Assembly: GCA_022711405.1 (NCBI GenBank)
Contig: JAKLFC010000003.1
Coordinates: 186,001 to 250,000, forward strand
DNA from: Bacteroidota bacterium
GTDB taxonomy: Bacteria; Bacteroidota; Bacteroidia; Bacteroidales; JAGONC01
DNA: 64,000 nucleotides
Direction of reading: 5' to 3'
The translations under genes were made by a program, and so were the position numbers. The notes under the pieces are model-generated. The model ran no database searches. It had not been told where the DNA came from and saw nothing but the letters and a program-made list of their open reading frames with translations. This document shows positions 26,074-35,036 of this stretch, in pieces; position 1 is the first letter of the stretch; every line of letters starts with the position of its first letter.

Positions 26074-28812
26074 TTACGATTCAAAAAAGTAGGACTGTTC
26101 GTAGTCTGCAATATCCTTCGTGACATGGACCGACCCGTCGGAGTTGAAATGGATGCTGAATCCGTATTTCTTGAAAACAGATATCATGGGTTTGTTGTCC
26201 ACGGTGGTTTCGGCAACGATACGTTTCAGTCCCCAGTGCTTGGCAACATCCATTGAATATTTGGTGAGGATGTTTCCCAGGTCTTTACGCTGCCATGAAT
26301 CTCTGATCAGGATGGCATATTCGACGGTATCCAGGTCCAGGTTGGCGATCAGTCTCCCCACGCCAACGAGTTGCTTGACCCCGTCCTCGATCACTTCAGC
26401 TACGATGGCGATCTCCCTGGCATAGTCGATCACGCAGAACTGGGTGGCGATCTCATGTGCGGCATAATGGAAATCGTAGCGGAACCGCGAGTAGATCGAT
26501 TCTTTTGAGCAACTTCCCAGCATATCCAGCCACAACGGTTCGTCTTCCGGCTTGATAGGCCTGAGGGTAATCGTAGTATCATCGGCCAGTGTCATCGGGG
26601 TGACATATTCTTCCGGATAGGGGTGCAGGATCAGGTGCGAGTACTTGGGAACAGGATTCTTCACGATCTCTTCATCGATGACGATACGGGCATCCAGGGC
26701 GATCACGTTGTCCTGGCCCACCAGCAGCGGGTTGATGTCCAGTTCGGTGATCTCCGGGTAGTCGGCCGACAGGTATGACATGCGGATCATGATCTCGATC
26801 AGTTTCTTGATGTTCCTGGGAGCTGCTCCCCGGTATCCGGTCAGCAGCGGGTAGATCTTCAGCGATTTGAGCATGTTGTCGGCCAGCGCCTCGTTCAGCG
26901 GCGGGAATCCCAGCGCCTTGTCCTTGAACAGCTCGGCCACCACGCCTCCCATGCCGATCAGGATACAGGTCCCGAAGATCGGATCTTTCTTGACGCCAAG
27001 GATGAGTTCCACGGCGTCCTTTTCCTGGATCATTTTCTGAACGGTGATCCCGTCAATGCGGGCCTGGGGCATTTTTTCCTTCACGCGCGCCATCATCCGG
27101 TCCCAGCTTCCCATCAGGGATTCCTTGGAACGGTTGTTCAGTGATACGCCCCCCACATCGGTCTTGTGCGTGATGTCGGGTGAATGGATCTTGAGCACAA
27201 CGGGATATCCCAGCTCTTCGGCGATCTTCACCGCTTCGTCCTTGTTTTTGGCGAGCGTGGGCCGGGTGGTGGGGATACCGTATATTTCCAGCAATTCCTT
27301 GGATGCATCTTCAGACATCGTGCGGCTTTTGCCCAGGTCGGTATGTTCCAGCTCATGGCGAAGGCGTGTAGTGACCTGCTCCCGGGTAGTTTTCCGTTCG
27401 TAGGGAAACGACACCGGGATATCCTGCGGAGTCTCGAACAAAGCATCCAGGTTATGGGAATAATCCGCCAGCGTCATGAAAGCGGAGATCGCCTGCTCGG
27501 GTGTGGCGTAATTGGCGATGTTATGCTTGTTGAAGATCTGTATGCCCTCGCGCATCTCTTTTCCTCCCAGCCAGGCGGTTAGGATCGGCTTGGTGGTTTT
27601 TTCCGTCAGTTTGCTGATCTCAATGGCGATGGATGTCGGGTCGGTCATGGCCTGTGGGGTGAGGATCGCCAGCACAGCATCCACGCCCGGATCCTGGAGT
27701 ACGATTTCGGTGGCCACGGCATAGCGTTCCGGGGTTGCATCCCCCAGGACGTCAACGGGGTTGCCGTGCGACCAGAAAGGAGGCAGGTAGTCGTTGAGTT
27801 TCTTCATCGTCTCATCTGAGAGCTTTACCAGTTCTCCCTTGCTGGCGATCAGCGTATCGGTGGCCATCACACCGGGGCCACCCGCGTTGGTGACAATGGC
27901 CAGGTTGGCGCCCTTGGGGATCCGGCGGCGGGAGATAAGATCCGTGAAATCGAAAATATCGCCGATATTGTATACCCTTGCGATACCTGCTCTCTGGAAC
28001 ACCGCATCGTAGATGGAGTCTTCCGAGGCCATCGCCCCCGTGTGCGAAGCGGCTGCCTTGGCAGATTCAGGGAAACGGCCGGCTTTATAGACAATGATGG
28101 GCTTTTTGCGGGCAAAAGCACGGGCAGCAGTCATGAACTTTCGGGCCTCACTGATGGATTCAACGTACAGCACGATCGATTTGGTCTGGGGATCCATACC
28201 GAAGTAATCGATCAGGTCGCCGAACTCCACATCCATGCTGTTCCCGATGGATACGAAATAAGAGAATCCGATGTTTTCCTCGTATGACCAGTCAAGGATC
28301 GAAGTGCACAGGGCACCTGACTGTGAAATGAAGGCCACGTGACCATCCTTGGGCATCCCGGAAGCAAAGCTTACATTCATCTTCAGACGGGGGACGATGA
28401 TACCAAGGCAGTTTGGTCCGATCACCCTCATTTTAGGGAAATTGGCCACCACTTTTTTTAATTCGTCCTCAAGGACTTTTCCTGTGGCTCCAGTTTCCTT
28501 GAATCCGGCACTCATGACGATGATGCCATTGATCCCTGCTTCTCCGCATTCCTGCACCAGTCCCGGTACCAGCTGGGCACCGGTGGTGATCACTGCAAGG
28601 TCGGGAGTCTTTGGAAGGCTCCTGACATTCGGATAGCACTGTATGCCCAGTACCGCTTCATGTTTAGGGTTAACAGGGTATACAACTCCGTTGAATCCGC
28701 CGCCCACCAAATTCTTCAATGTGATCCCGCCAACACTGTTTGGATCGTTCTTCACACCGATCAGGGCGATTCGCTGCGGCTTGAAGATACTATTTAAATG
28801 ACTGACTCCCAT
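26074..28812 (-). CDS. ADP-forming acyl-CoA synthetase fused to GNAT domain
   Basis: The domain order is a CoA-binding alpha part (residues ~1-140), a ligase-CoA domain (~150-455) with the phosphohistidine in SHTGAMA near 258, an ATP-grasp beta part (~490-715), and a C-terminal GNAT domain (~750-905). Such enzymes make acetate plus ATP from acetyl-CoA, ADP and phosphate. The same layout with a dead synthetase half is found in Pat lysine acetyltransferases. Here the His is present, so the synthetase half should be active. The GNAT CoA motif reads WQRKDLGNIL, with Asp in place of the first Gly. It has its own promoter box and precedes the sirtuin gene. Confidence 0.93.
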   Translation of the reverse strand: MGVSHLNSIFKPQRIALIGVKNDPNSVGGITLKNLVGGGFNGVVYPVNPKHEAVLGIQCYPNVRSLPKTPDLAVITTGAQLVPGLVQECGEAGINGIIVMSAGFKETGATGKVLEDELKKVVANFPKMRVIGPNCLGIIVPRLKMNVSFASGMPKDGHVAFISQSGALCTSILDWSYEENIGFSYFVSIGNSMDVEFGDLIDYFGMDPQTKSIVLYVESISEARKFMTAARAFARKKPIIVYKAGRFPESAKAAASHTGAMASEDSIYDAVFQRAGIARVYNIGDIFDFTDLISRRRIPKGANLAIVTNAGGPGVMATDTLIASKGELVKLSDETMKKLNDYLPPFWSHGNPVDVLGDATPERYAVATEIVLQDPGVDAVLAILTPQAMTDPTSIAIEISKLTEKTTKPILTAWLGGKEMREGIQIFNKHNIANYATPEQAISAFMTLADYSHNLDALFETPQDIPVSFPYERKTTREQVTTRLRHELEHTDLGKSRTMSEDASKELLEIYGIPTTRPTLAKNKDEAVKIAEELGYPVVLKIHSPDITHKTDVGGVSLNNRSKESLMGSWDRMMARVKEKMPQARIDGITVQKMIQEKDAVELILGVKKDPIFGTCILIGMGGVVAELFKDKALGFPPLNEALADNMLKSLKIYPLLTGYRGAAPRNIKKLIEIMIRMSYLSADYPEITELDINPLLVGQDNVIALDARIVIDEEIVKNPVPKYSHLILHPYPEEYVTPMTLADDTTITLRPIKPEDEPLWLDMLGSCSKESIYSRFRYDFHYAAHEIATQFCVIDYAREIAIVAEVIEDGVKQLVGVGRLIANLDLDTVEYAILIRDSWQRKDLGNILTKYSMDVAKHWGLKRIVAETTVDNKPMISVFKKYGFSIHFNSDGSVHVTKDIADYEQSYFFES

Positions 28813-28874
28813 GATAATAAATTTTTATTTATGGATAAAAAATGGATAAGTATCCTGTTTTTAAAAAGACGGTG

Positions 28875-28882
28875 CAAAGGTA
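28875..28882 (-). promoter_or_regulatory. -7 box (TACCTTTG) of the ACD-GNAT gene
   Basis: The TAnnTTTG match lies 62 bases before ATG 28812. Confidence 0.5.
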
Positions 28883-28911
28883 TTAAAGTTATGGGTTCAA
28901 TACATGGATTA

Positions 28912-28931
28912 GCTGTTAAAAACTTAACAGC
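28912..28931. promoter_or_regulatory. Perfect 8-bp inverted repeat upstream of the ACD-GNAT promoter
   Basis: GCTGTTAA and TTAACAGC are separated by AAAC. It lies 30 bases upstream of the -7 box, so it could be an operator or a weak terminator arm. Confidence 0.35.
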
Positions 28932-28991
28932 GTTATTATTTAGGTTGGGATGATTTTTTAAATAACGATTTGCGATTACCCGGGTAGCCTG

Positions 28992-29009
28992 TCCTGATGT
29001 AAATCAGGA
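28992..29009. promoter_or_regulatory. Inverted repeat TCCTGAT-N4-ATCAGGA
   Basis: This is a 7-bp perfect palindrome in the gap between the MFS terminator and the ACD-GNAT gene. Binding by a dimeric regulator is possible but not shown. Confidence 0.35.
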
Positions 29010-29033
29010 AAATAGAGGTGCAGGGAGAAGCAG

Positions 29034-29081
29034 AAAAATGAAAGGAAATCAGAGATAGGAGATATCCTGATTTCCTTTCAT
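29034..29081 (-). terminator. Intrinsic terminator of the porin-acs-MFS operon
   Basis: A perfect 15-bp stem (29038-29052 and 29067-29081) with a 14-base loop is followed on the minus strand by TTTTTC. It begins 6 bases after the MFS stop. Confidence 0.8.
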
Positions 29082-29087
29082 AAAGCG

Positions 29088-30362
29088 TCAGGCTGTGGCT
29101 TTGTGCGGAGCCCGCACAAAGGCGATGGTAAATACCGCTACAAAGCACAAAATTCCGCAGATGGTAAACGCCAGCGGGAAATTGCCCAGATCACCCAGTT
29201 TACCACCGAGGATCGGGCCGAAGATCCCTCCGATCGCGTATGCCAGGAATACCCAGCCATAGTTCTGGCCGATGTGTCTGGGTCCAAAGGTATCCGCTGT
29301 CATCGTGGGGAAAAGTGCAAAGTTTCCACCAAAGTTGAATCCGATCAGCATCGCAAAAAGATAGAGTGTGGCCTGGCTCCCTGCCATCCATTGGAAAAGG
29401 ATGACAAAGACACCCTGAGTGGCCATCATGATGATGATGGAAAGTTTACGCCCTATCCTGTCGCTGATCGTACCCCACAGAATGCGTCCCAGACCGTTGA
29501 AAAGGGCGAAGAACACGGCCATTGCCAGCGTAGCAGCGGCACTGGCCACTTCCTCAGGCACTCCTTTCGATTGCAATGCATGCATGGGCCATAGCTTCAT
29601 CAGCCCTATGCTCATCAGTCCTGCACTTGCTCCGAAGGCAAACGTGAGGAGAATCAGGTAGAACTGCCACGTTTTAAGCATTTCACCTGAAGTCAATTCT
29701 ACGGTACTGATGGCAGATTTTTTACCTTTTACCACAGCAGGATTCCATCCGGCGGGTTTCCATCCTTCCGGAGGAAAGATCATCCAGATGCTGCCAATGA
29801 TGATGAGGACCAGATAGACAATGCCAAACGTAATAAAGGTATTTGAAATACCTATATGCTTCAGCAACTGTCCTCCACCCAGAGCTCCAAGTGAATGGGC
29901 CAGGGCCATCCAGATGGTTGCCCCAAAACCAAATCCTGCAACCGCAAGACCGGTGACCAATCCCTTTTTATCAGGGTACCAGCGCATCCCCACGGCAATA
30001 GGTACTACATACCCCAGACCGATACCACTGCCGCCAATGATGCCGATGCAAATGAACGTGGTAATGAAGTCTTTGGCACCCAGCAAACCAGCAAGGACAT
30101 AACCCAATCCTAAAGTAAATCCGCTTGCTATGGCAAGTTTGCGGGGTCCGATTTTTGGCATGAGCCGTCCCGCAATGACCATGACAATGGCAAAGAATGC
30201 CAGACCGGCAGAAAAGACCATCTGGGTCTGTGTCTTCGTCCAGCCTGCATCCACCAGAGGTTTGGTGTACACCGACCATGCGTATATGGCGCCCAGTGCC
30301 AGCTGGATCATAATAGCTCCGAGGATGACAAGGCTCCTTTTTTGGACTTTTTCTTTTTCCAT
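29088..30362 (-). CDS. OFA-family MFS monocarboxylate transporter
   Basis: This twelve-helix MFS protein (424 aa) is of the oxalate/formate antiporter family, with QLALGAIYAWSVYTKPL (residues ~17-33) and GRILWGTISDRIGRKLS (~284-300). Family members carry oxalate/formate, lactate, pyruvate or acetate. It lies 20 bases after acs in the same operon, so a short-chain acid such as acetate is the most likely cargo. This rests on context rather than on a specificity motif. Confidence 0.88.
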   Translation of the reverse strand: MEKEKVQKRSLVILGAIMIQLALGAIYAWSVYTKPLVDAGWTKTQTQMVFSAGLAFFAIVMVIAGRLMPKIGPRKLAIASGFTLGLGYVLAGLLGAKDFITTFICIGIIGGSGIGLGYVVPIAVGMRWYPDKKGLVTGLAVAGFGFGATIWMALAHSLGALGGGQLLKHIGISNTFITFGIVYLVLIIIGSIWMIFPPEGWKPAGWNPAVVKGKKSAISTVELTSGEMLKTWQFYLILLTFAFGASAGLMSIGLMKLWPMHALQSKGVPEEVASAAATLAMAVFFALFNGLGRILWGTISDRIGRKLSIIIMMATQGVFVILFQWMAGSQATLYLFAMLIGFNFGGNFALFPTMTADTFGPRHIGQNYGWVFLAYAIGGIFGPILGGKLGDLGNFPLAFTICGILCFVAVFTIAFVRAPHKATA

Positions 30363-30382
30363 CGTATTGTAGTTTAGTAAGG

Positions 30383-32296
30383 CTACCGTTTCACATCAAC
30401 CTTTGCACCGCGGATGATCTCATCCACCACACCGGGATCCAGCAGGGTGGAGGTGTCGCCGAGGCTGGTGGCATCCCCTTCCCCGATCTTACGGAGGATA
30501 CGGCGCATGATCTTACCGGAACGGGTCTTTGGCAAACCGCTGACGATCTGGACCATATCAGGTCGGGCAATGGGTCCGATGATCCTGGCCACCAGGTCCT
30601 TGATGTCATTCTCGATCGTCCTCTCTTCCATTTCGGTCAGCTCATCGCAGGTGACATAGGCATAGATACCCTGCCCCTTGATGTTGTGCGGGTAACCGAC
30701 GACAGCCGATTCATTGACCTTGGGATGCTGGTTGATCGCGTCCTCGATCTCGGCGGTTCCCAGACGGTGCCCGGAAACATTGATCACATCGTCGACTCGT
30801 CCCATGATACGGTAGTACCCTTCTTCATCCCGTTTGGCACCATCGCCCGTGAAATACGTACCACGGTATGTGGAGAAGTAGTTCAGCCTGCACCGCTCGT
30901 GATCGCCATAGGTGGTGCGGATCATTCCCGGCCACGGGAACTTGATGCAAAGATTTCCCTGAACATTGTTTCCTTCCAGGACGTTCCCTTCATTGTCGAC
31001 AATGATAGGCTGGACACCGGGCAGGGGTAGCGTGGCAAAGGATGGTTTGGTGGGGGTGATGCCGGCCAGCGGTGTGATCAGGATGCCGCCCGTCTCGGTT
31101 TGCCACCAGGTATCCACCACCGGACATTTACCTTTTCCGACCACATCATGGTACCATCTCCAGGCTTCTTCGTTGATAGGTTCGCCCACCGAACCCAGCA
31201 CCCTGAGGGAACTCAGGTTACGGCTGGTGACATGCTCGTTGCCCTGCGCCAGCAGTGCACGGATGGCTGTCGGAGCGGTGTAGAATTGTTTTACCTTGTA
31301 CTTGTCGACCACATCCCAGAAGCGTCCTGCATCGGGAAATGTCGGCACGCCTTCAAACATGACCGAGGTGGCTCCGGCAAGCAGCGGACCGTATACGATG
31401 TAGGTATGACCTGTCACCCACCCGATGTCGGCCGTGCACCAGAAAATATCTCCCTCCTTATACTGGAATACGTTAAGGAATGTATACTCGGCAAAGACCA
31501 TGTAGCCGCCGATGGTGTGGAGCACTCCCTTGGGCTTGCCGGTTGAACCGGAGGTGTAAAGGATAAAGAGCGTATCTTCCGCATCCATGACCTCAGCCTT
31601 ATTTTCGCTGGGAACACCGGCAATGAATTCATCCCACCAGATATCCCTGCCGGAAACCATATTGACATGAACACCGGTGTGCTTGAGCACGACCACATGC
31701 TCGATCGTCGGGCAGGACTGCAATGCCTCATCCACGATGTTCTTAAGGTTAATGTCCTTGGCGCCGCGGTAAGCACCGTCGGAGGTGATCACCAGGTTCG
31801 ATTTGGCGTCGATGATGCGGTCGGCCAGGGATGAGGAAGAAAATCCTGCAAACACGATGGAGTGGATGGCTCCGATGCGTGCACAGGCCAGCATGGCAAT
31901 GGGTAGCTCGGGTACCATGGGCAGGTAGAGGGCCACCCTGTCACCTTTTTTAATGCCCAGCTTCAGCAGGGCATTGGCAAACCGGCACACTTCCTCGTAA
32001 AGTTCACCATAGGTGAGGGTGCGGTTGGGTGTGTCCGGATGATTGGGTTCCCAGATAAGAGCGATCTGATCTTTACGTTCGGGCAGATGTCTTTCAAAGA
32101 TGTTTTCGGTGATGTTGAGTTTTCCGTTGATGAAAAACTTGATGTCCGGATCTTTGAAATTCCATTCCAGCACCTTGTCCCATTTTTTCCTCCAGAAGAA
32201 TGTTTCTGCCTGTTCGGCCCAGAAACCCTCGGGATCAGCAATGCTTCTTTCGTAGGTTTCCAGATACTCCCTAAAACTATTGATCTGCTTCGTCAT
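30383..32296 (-). CDS. acsA: Acetyl-CoA synthetase (AMP-forming)
   Basis: Acs activates acetate with ATP and CoA through acetyl-AMP. The adenylating signatures are LYTSGSTGKPKGV (residues ~248-260), WWQTETGG (~395-402) and YFTGDGAKRDEEGYYRIMGRVDDVINVSGHRLGT as separate blocks at about 480-513. The C-terminal PKTRSGKIMRR block contains the lysine that is acetylated in other Acs enzymes. The 637-aa length is normal. It lies 44 bases after the porin gene and 20 bases before an OFA transporter. The nearby sirtuin and GNAT fusion suggest post-translational control. Confidence 0.96.
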   Translation of the reverse strand: MTKQINSFREYLETYERSIADPEGFWAEQAETFFWRKKWDKVLEWNFKDPDIKFFINGKLNITENIFERHLPERKDQIALIWEPNHPDTPNRTLTYGELYEEVCRFANALLKLGIKKGDRVALYLPMVPELPIAMLACARIGAIHSIVFAGFSSSSLADRIIDAKSNLVITSDGAYRGAKDINLKNIVDEALQSCPTIEHVVVLKHTGVHVNMVSGRDIWWDEFIAGVPSENKAEVMDAEDTLFILYTSGSTGKPKGVLHTIGGYMVFAEYTFLNVFQYKEGDIFWCTADIGWVTGHTYIVYGPLLAGATSVMFEGVPTFPDAGRFWDVVDKYKVKQFYTAPTAIRALLAQGNEHVTSRNLSSLRVLGSVGEPINEEAWRWYHDVVGKGKCPVVDTWWQTETGGILITPLAGITPTKPSFATLPLPGVQPIIVDNEGNVLEGNNVQGNLCIKFPWPGMIRTTYGDHERCRLNYFSTYRGTYFTGDGAKRDEEGYYRIMGRVDDVINVSGHRLGTAEIEDAINQHPKVNESAVVGYPHNIKGQGIYAYVTCDELTEMEERTIENDIKDLVARIIGPIARPDMVQIVSGLPKTRSGKIMRRILRKIGEGDATSLGDTSTLLDPGVVDEIIRGAKVDVKR

Positions 32297-32340
32297 AATG
32301 ATTAGAAATTAAGTGATTAAATGATGTGATGTGATATTAA

Positions 32341-33606
32341 TTAAAAGAATAGATAGGTCCCTAATAGAAATCTGAAGTTAGCCACTTCCTCTGTATCGTT
32401 CACCACTCCTTTTGAATCTGGTTTTCCGTAAGCTGCCACGGTGTATTCCACTTCACCGGCTATCCGGAAGCGGCCTGCGTTGAACAGCAGCCTGGGTGCC
32501 ACCCGGTAGAGGTGATCGATGTCGGAGCCACGGCTGTAATAGATCTGTTTAGGATCAGGACTCCCCGATGTTGACACGGGCGAAATGATGTCAGGTGCCC
32601 CCATATTCCTGGAGTACCCTCCGAACAAACCTGCCTGCCACTTTTCACCGTTGGTCTGGATATCGGTCCATACCGACATCGTACGGACGGGGGTATAGGT
32701 GCGGAAATCCTTTTCGGTGTCGGTTACCTCTTTGACCGCATAACCGCCCAGCATGGTCAGGCTGTAGAAATTTTCTCCGTAGACGTATTCAAGGCTGAAG
32801 GTAAAATCGGGTATCTTATACTTGACGAAACCCATCCAGGACATTGCATCTGATGATTCTTCGTCCTTGTAATTGGTGGCGGTGGTCAGCCGCGGCCTGA
32901 TCTTTTTATAATCCCCTCCCACACCGGCCAGGAGCTCATGACCGGATGTTTCGTTCTTCCACTTATAGGTCAGCTTCAGGTTCAGCTCCGGCAGGGAGGC
33001 ATTGCGTATGTATTTTGAGCTGGCTCCATCCGGGCCATTGTCCACAAAATCGATCTCCGACATGGCGGTGCCGATCACGGAAAACTTACCGATCTTTTGC
33101 GTCAGGCGTATCTGCGGGTTGCGCGCAAAAGGCTGGAACGGAGCACCTGTATTGAAAGAGACCACGTTCGGGAAGCATTCGGTGATGAACATGGCGTGCC
33201 AGTACTGTCCGATCATCAGTTCGGTCTTAGGCCAGCTGAGCATAATGTACGCGTGACGCAGCCGGAACGTGTTGATGTTCTGTTCGATGTTACCGAAAAA
33301 CTCCGCTTCGATCAGCCCCGTTGGCTTCGCGCCCAGCACCTGCGGAGCTGTGATGTCGCCCTTTATCCTGCTTTGAATGGAAAGAATGTGGAAACTTGAC
33401 TTGGCATTGATGTCGGCATCGTTTTCATCCTGTACTTTCTTATCGGGATACAGCAGGTAGTGGCCCTGCCGGATGGAAACAGTCTGGCGCGAGTCGTAGA
33501 TGATATCATTCTTTACATATCCGGAGAATTTGATCCCGAAATCCTGTGCAACAGCCATCACAGGTAACAGGATGACCATGAATGCACTGAGTCGCTTAAT
33601 TGCCAT
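32341..33606 (-). CDS. Outer-membrane porin-like beta-barrel protein
   Basis: The protein has a signal peptide (residues 1-20, ending AVAQD) followed by alternating amphipathic strands, such as FGIKFSGYVKNDIIYDSRQ, TFRLRHAYIMLSWPKTELMIGQYWHAMF and an aromatic C-terminal strand ending TYLFF. This fits a 16- or 18-strand trimeric porin-like barrel. At 421 aa it resembles DcaP-like or generic porins of Bacteroidota. It is first in an operon with acs and an OFA transporter, so it may admit small organic acids through the outer membrane. The exact family is not certain. Confidence 0.75.
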   Translation of the reverse strand: MAIKRLSAFMVILLPVMAVAQDFGIKFSGYVKNDIIYDSRQTVSIRQGHYLLYPDKKVQDENDADINAKSSFHILSIQSRIKGDITAPQVLGAKPTGLIEAEFFGNIEQNINTFRLRHAYIMLSWPKTELMIGQYWHAMFITECFPNVVSFNTGAPFQPFARNPQIRLTQKIGKFSVIGTAMSEIDFVDNGPDGASSKYIRNASLPELNLKLTYKWKNETSGHELLAGVGGDYKKIRPRLTTATNYKDEESSDAMSWMGFVKYKIPDFTFSLEYVYGENFYSLTMLGGYAVKEVTDTEKDFRTYTPVRTMSVWTDIQTNGEKWQAGLFGGYSRNMGAPDIISPVSTSGSPDPKQIYYSRGSDIDHLYRVAPRLLFNAGRFRIAGEVEYTVAAYGKPDSKGVVNDTEEVANFRFLLGTYLFF

Positions 33607-33680
33607 AGGCTTGACAGTAAGAGGTATTTAACGAAAATCGGTGATTATTAGTGCGTTAACCCGCAGTTCCCGAAAAAGCG

Positions 33681-33688
33681 CAAATTTA
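33681..33688 (-). promoter_or_regulatory. -7 box (TAAATTTG) of the porin-acs-MFS operon
   Basis: The TAnnTTTG match lies 74 bases before ATG 33606. The rest of the 220-base divergent gap with ackA holds only the ackA promoter. Confidence 0.4.
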
Positions 33689-33801
33689 GAATTTTTACCT
33701 GAATGAACGGCAATCCATCGCATAATTTGGATATGTACCCTGACAATTTATAATAAATCTAAACATCCGGAACGGAGGTTGTTCATGTAAGGTTTTAAGC
33801 C

Positions 33802-33809
33802 TATTTTTG
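33802..33809 (+). promoter_or_regulatory. -7 box (TATTTTTG) of ackA
   Basis: The TAnnTTTG match lies 17 bases before the ackA ATG at 33827. Confidence 0.55.
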
Positions 33810-33826
33810 CTGCAAAATTCACGTTC

Positions 33827-35035
33827 ATGATCATTCTGGTTCTGAACTGCGGCAGTTCTTCTATAAAGTTCCAGTTGTCTGAGATGCCTGGAAACAGTGT
33901 TCGGGTCAAGGGCATCATTGAGAAGATCGGGTTAAAGGGAGGAGGATATAAACTGATTCTGTCAACGGGGCAGCAGGTGGATGGTCAGAAAGATATTGCC
34001 ACACACCGGGAAGGGATCCACGATATACTGGAACTGATCACGCGCCCCTCATTGAGGATCCTTTCGTCCATAACCCGGATCGGTGCGGTGGGGCACCGGG
34101 TGGTGCACGGCGGTGAATTTTTCAGCGGGAGCGTGGTGATAGACCGTAAGGTGACCGATGCACTGCGTCACTGCACCGATCTGGCTCCCCTGCATAATCC
34201 GCCGAACCTGGCAGGGATCGAAGCGGTCACACAGCTCCTGCCACGGGTACCCCAGGCGGGAGTCTTCGACACGGCCTTCCATCAGACCATGCCCGAGCAT
34301 GCGTACCTGTACGGGCTGCCATTTTCCCTGTACGAAAAATACCGGATCCGGCGCTACGGTTTCCACGGCACCAGCCATCAGTATGTCTCCAAGCGTGCCT
34401 GCGACATCCTTGGAACCGATTACGGACTCATGAAGATCATCAGCTGCCACCTTGGGAACGGATCTTCCATCACGGCCCTTGACGGAGGCTTCTCTGTGGA
34501 TACTTCCATGGGTATGACCCCCACCGAGGGACTGATCATGGGAACCCGCTGCGGCGACCTGGATCCGGGGGCACTCCTCAAAATAGCTGAAAAGGAGGAA
34601 CTTTCCATCAACCAGGTCAGCGACCTGATCAACAAGCGAAGCGGTATGCTGGGCATATCCGGCATCTCCCCCGACATGCGCGACATCGGGCAGGCCGCCG
34701 GAGAGGGAATCGGGCGGGCGGAGCTTGCACTACAAATGTTCGCCTACCGCATCAAAAAATACATCGGTGCGTACACCGCCGTGATGAATGGACTGGATAT
34801 CCTTGTCTTTACCGGTGGTATAGGCGAAAATGACAGTAAGACGAGGGAAAGGATCCTCTCAGGGCTCAGCTTCCTGGGGATTGAACTGGATGTGGATGAA
34901 AATGAAAGGATGAAAGGCCGGGAAGGATTGATCTCGCGAAAGGATGCGAAAGTAAGGGTGCTCGTGGTGCCCACCAATGAAGAAATGGTCATTGCAAGTG
35001 AAACCTACAGGCTGCTGGGTCCGGCAGGAGAGTGA
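33827..35035 (+). CDS. ackA: Acetate kinase
   Basis: AckA interconverts acetyl phosphate and acetate, with ATP made in the fermentative direction. The motifs are VLNCGSSSIKF (residues ~4-14), VGHRVVHGGEFF (~89-100), FDTAFHQTMP (~148-157), RYGFHGTSHQYVS (~177-189) and FTGGIGEND (~326-334). The 402-aa length is normal. Phosphotransacetylase (pta) is not next to it, unlike in many bacteria. Its stop is 1 base from the convergent yebC stop. Confidence 0.97.
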   Translation: MIILVLNCGSSSIKFQLSEMPGNSVRVKGIIEKIGLKGGGYKLILSTGQQVDGQKDIATHREGIHDILELITRPSLRILSSITRIGAVGHRVVHGGEFFSGSVVIDRKVTDALRHCTDLAPLHNPPNLAGIEAVTQLLPRVPQAGVFDTAFHQTMPEHAYLYGLPFSLYEKYRIRRYGFHGTSHQYVSKRACDILGTDYGLMKIISCHLGNGSSITALDGGFSVDTSMGMTPTEGLIMGTRCGDLDPGALLKIAEKEELSINQVSDLINKRSGMLGISGISPDMRDIGQAAGEGIGRAELALQMFAYRIKKYIGAYTAVMNGLDILVFTGGIGENDSKTRERILSGLSFLGIELDVDENERMKGREGLISRKDAKVRVLVVPTNEEMVIASETYRLLGPAGE

Positions 35036-35036
35036 T

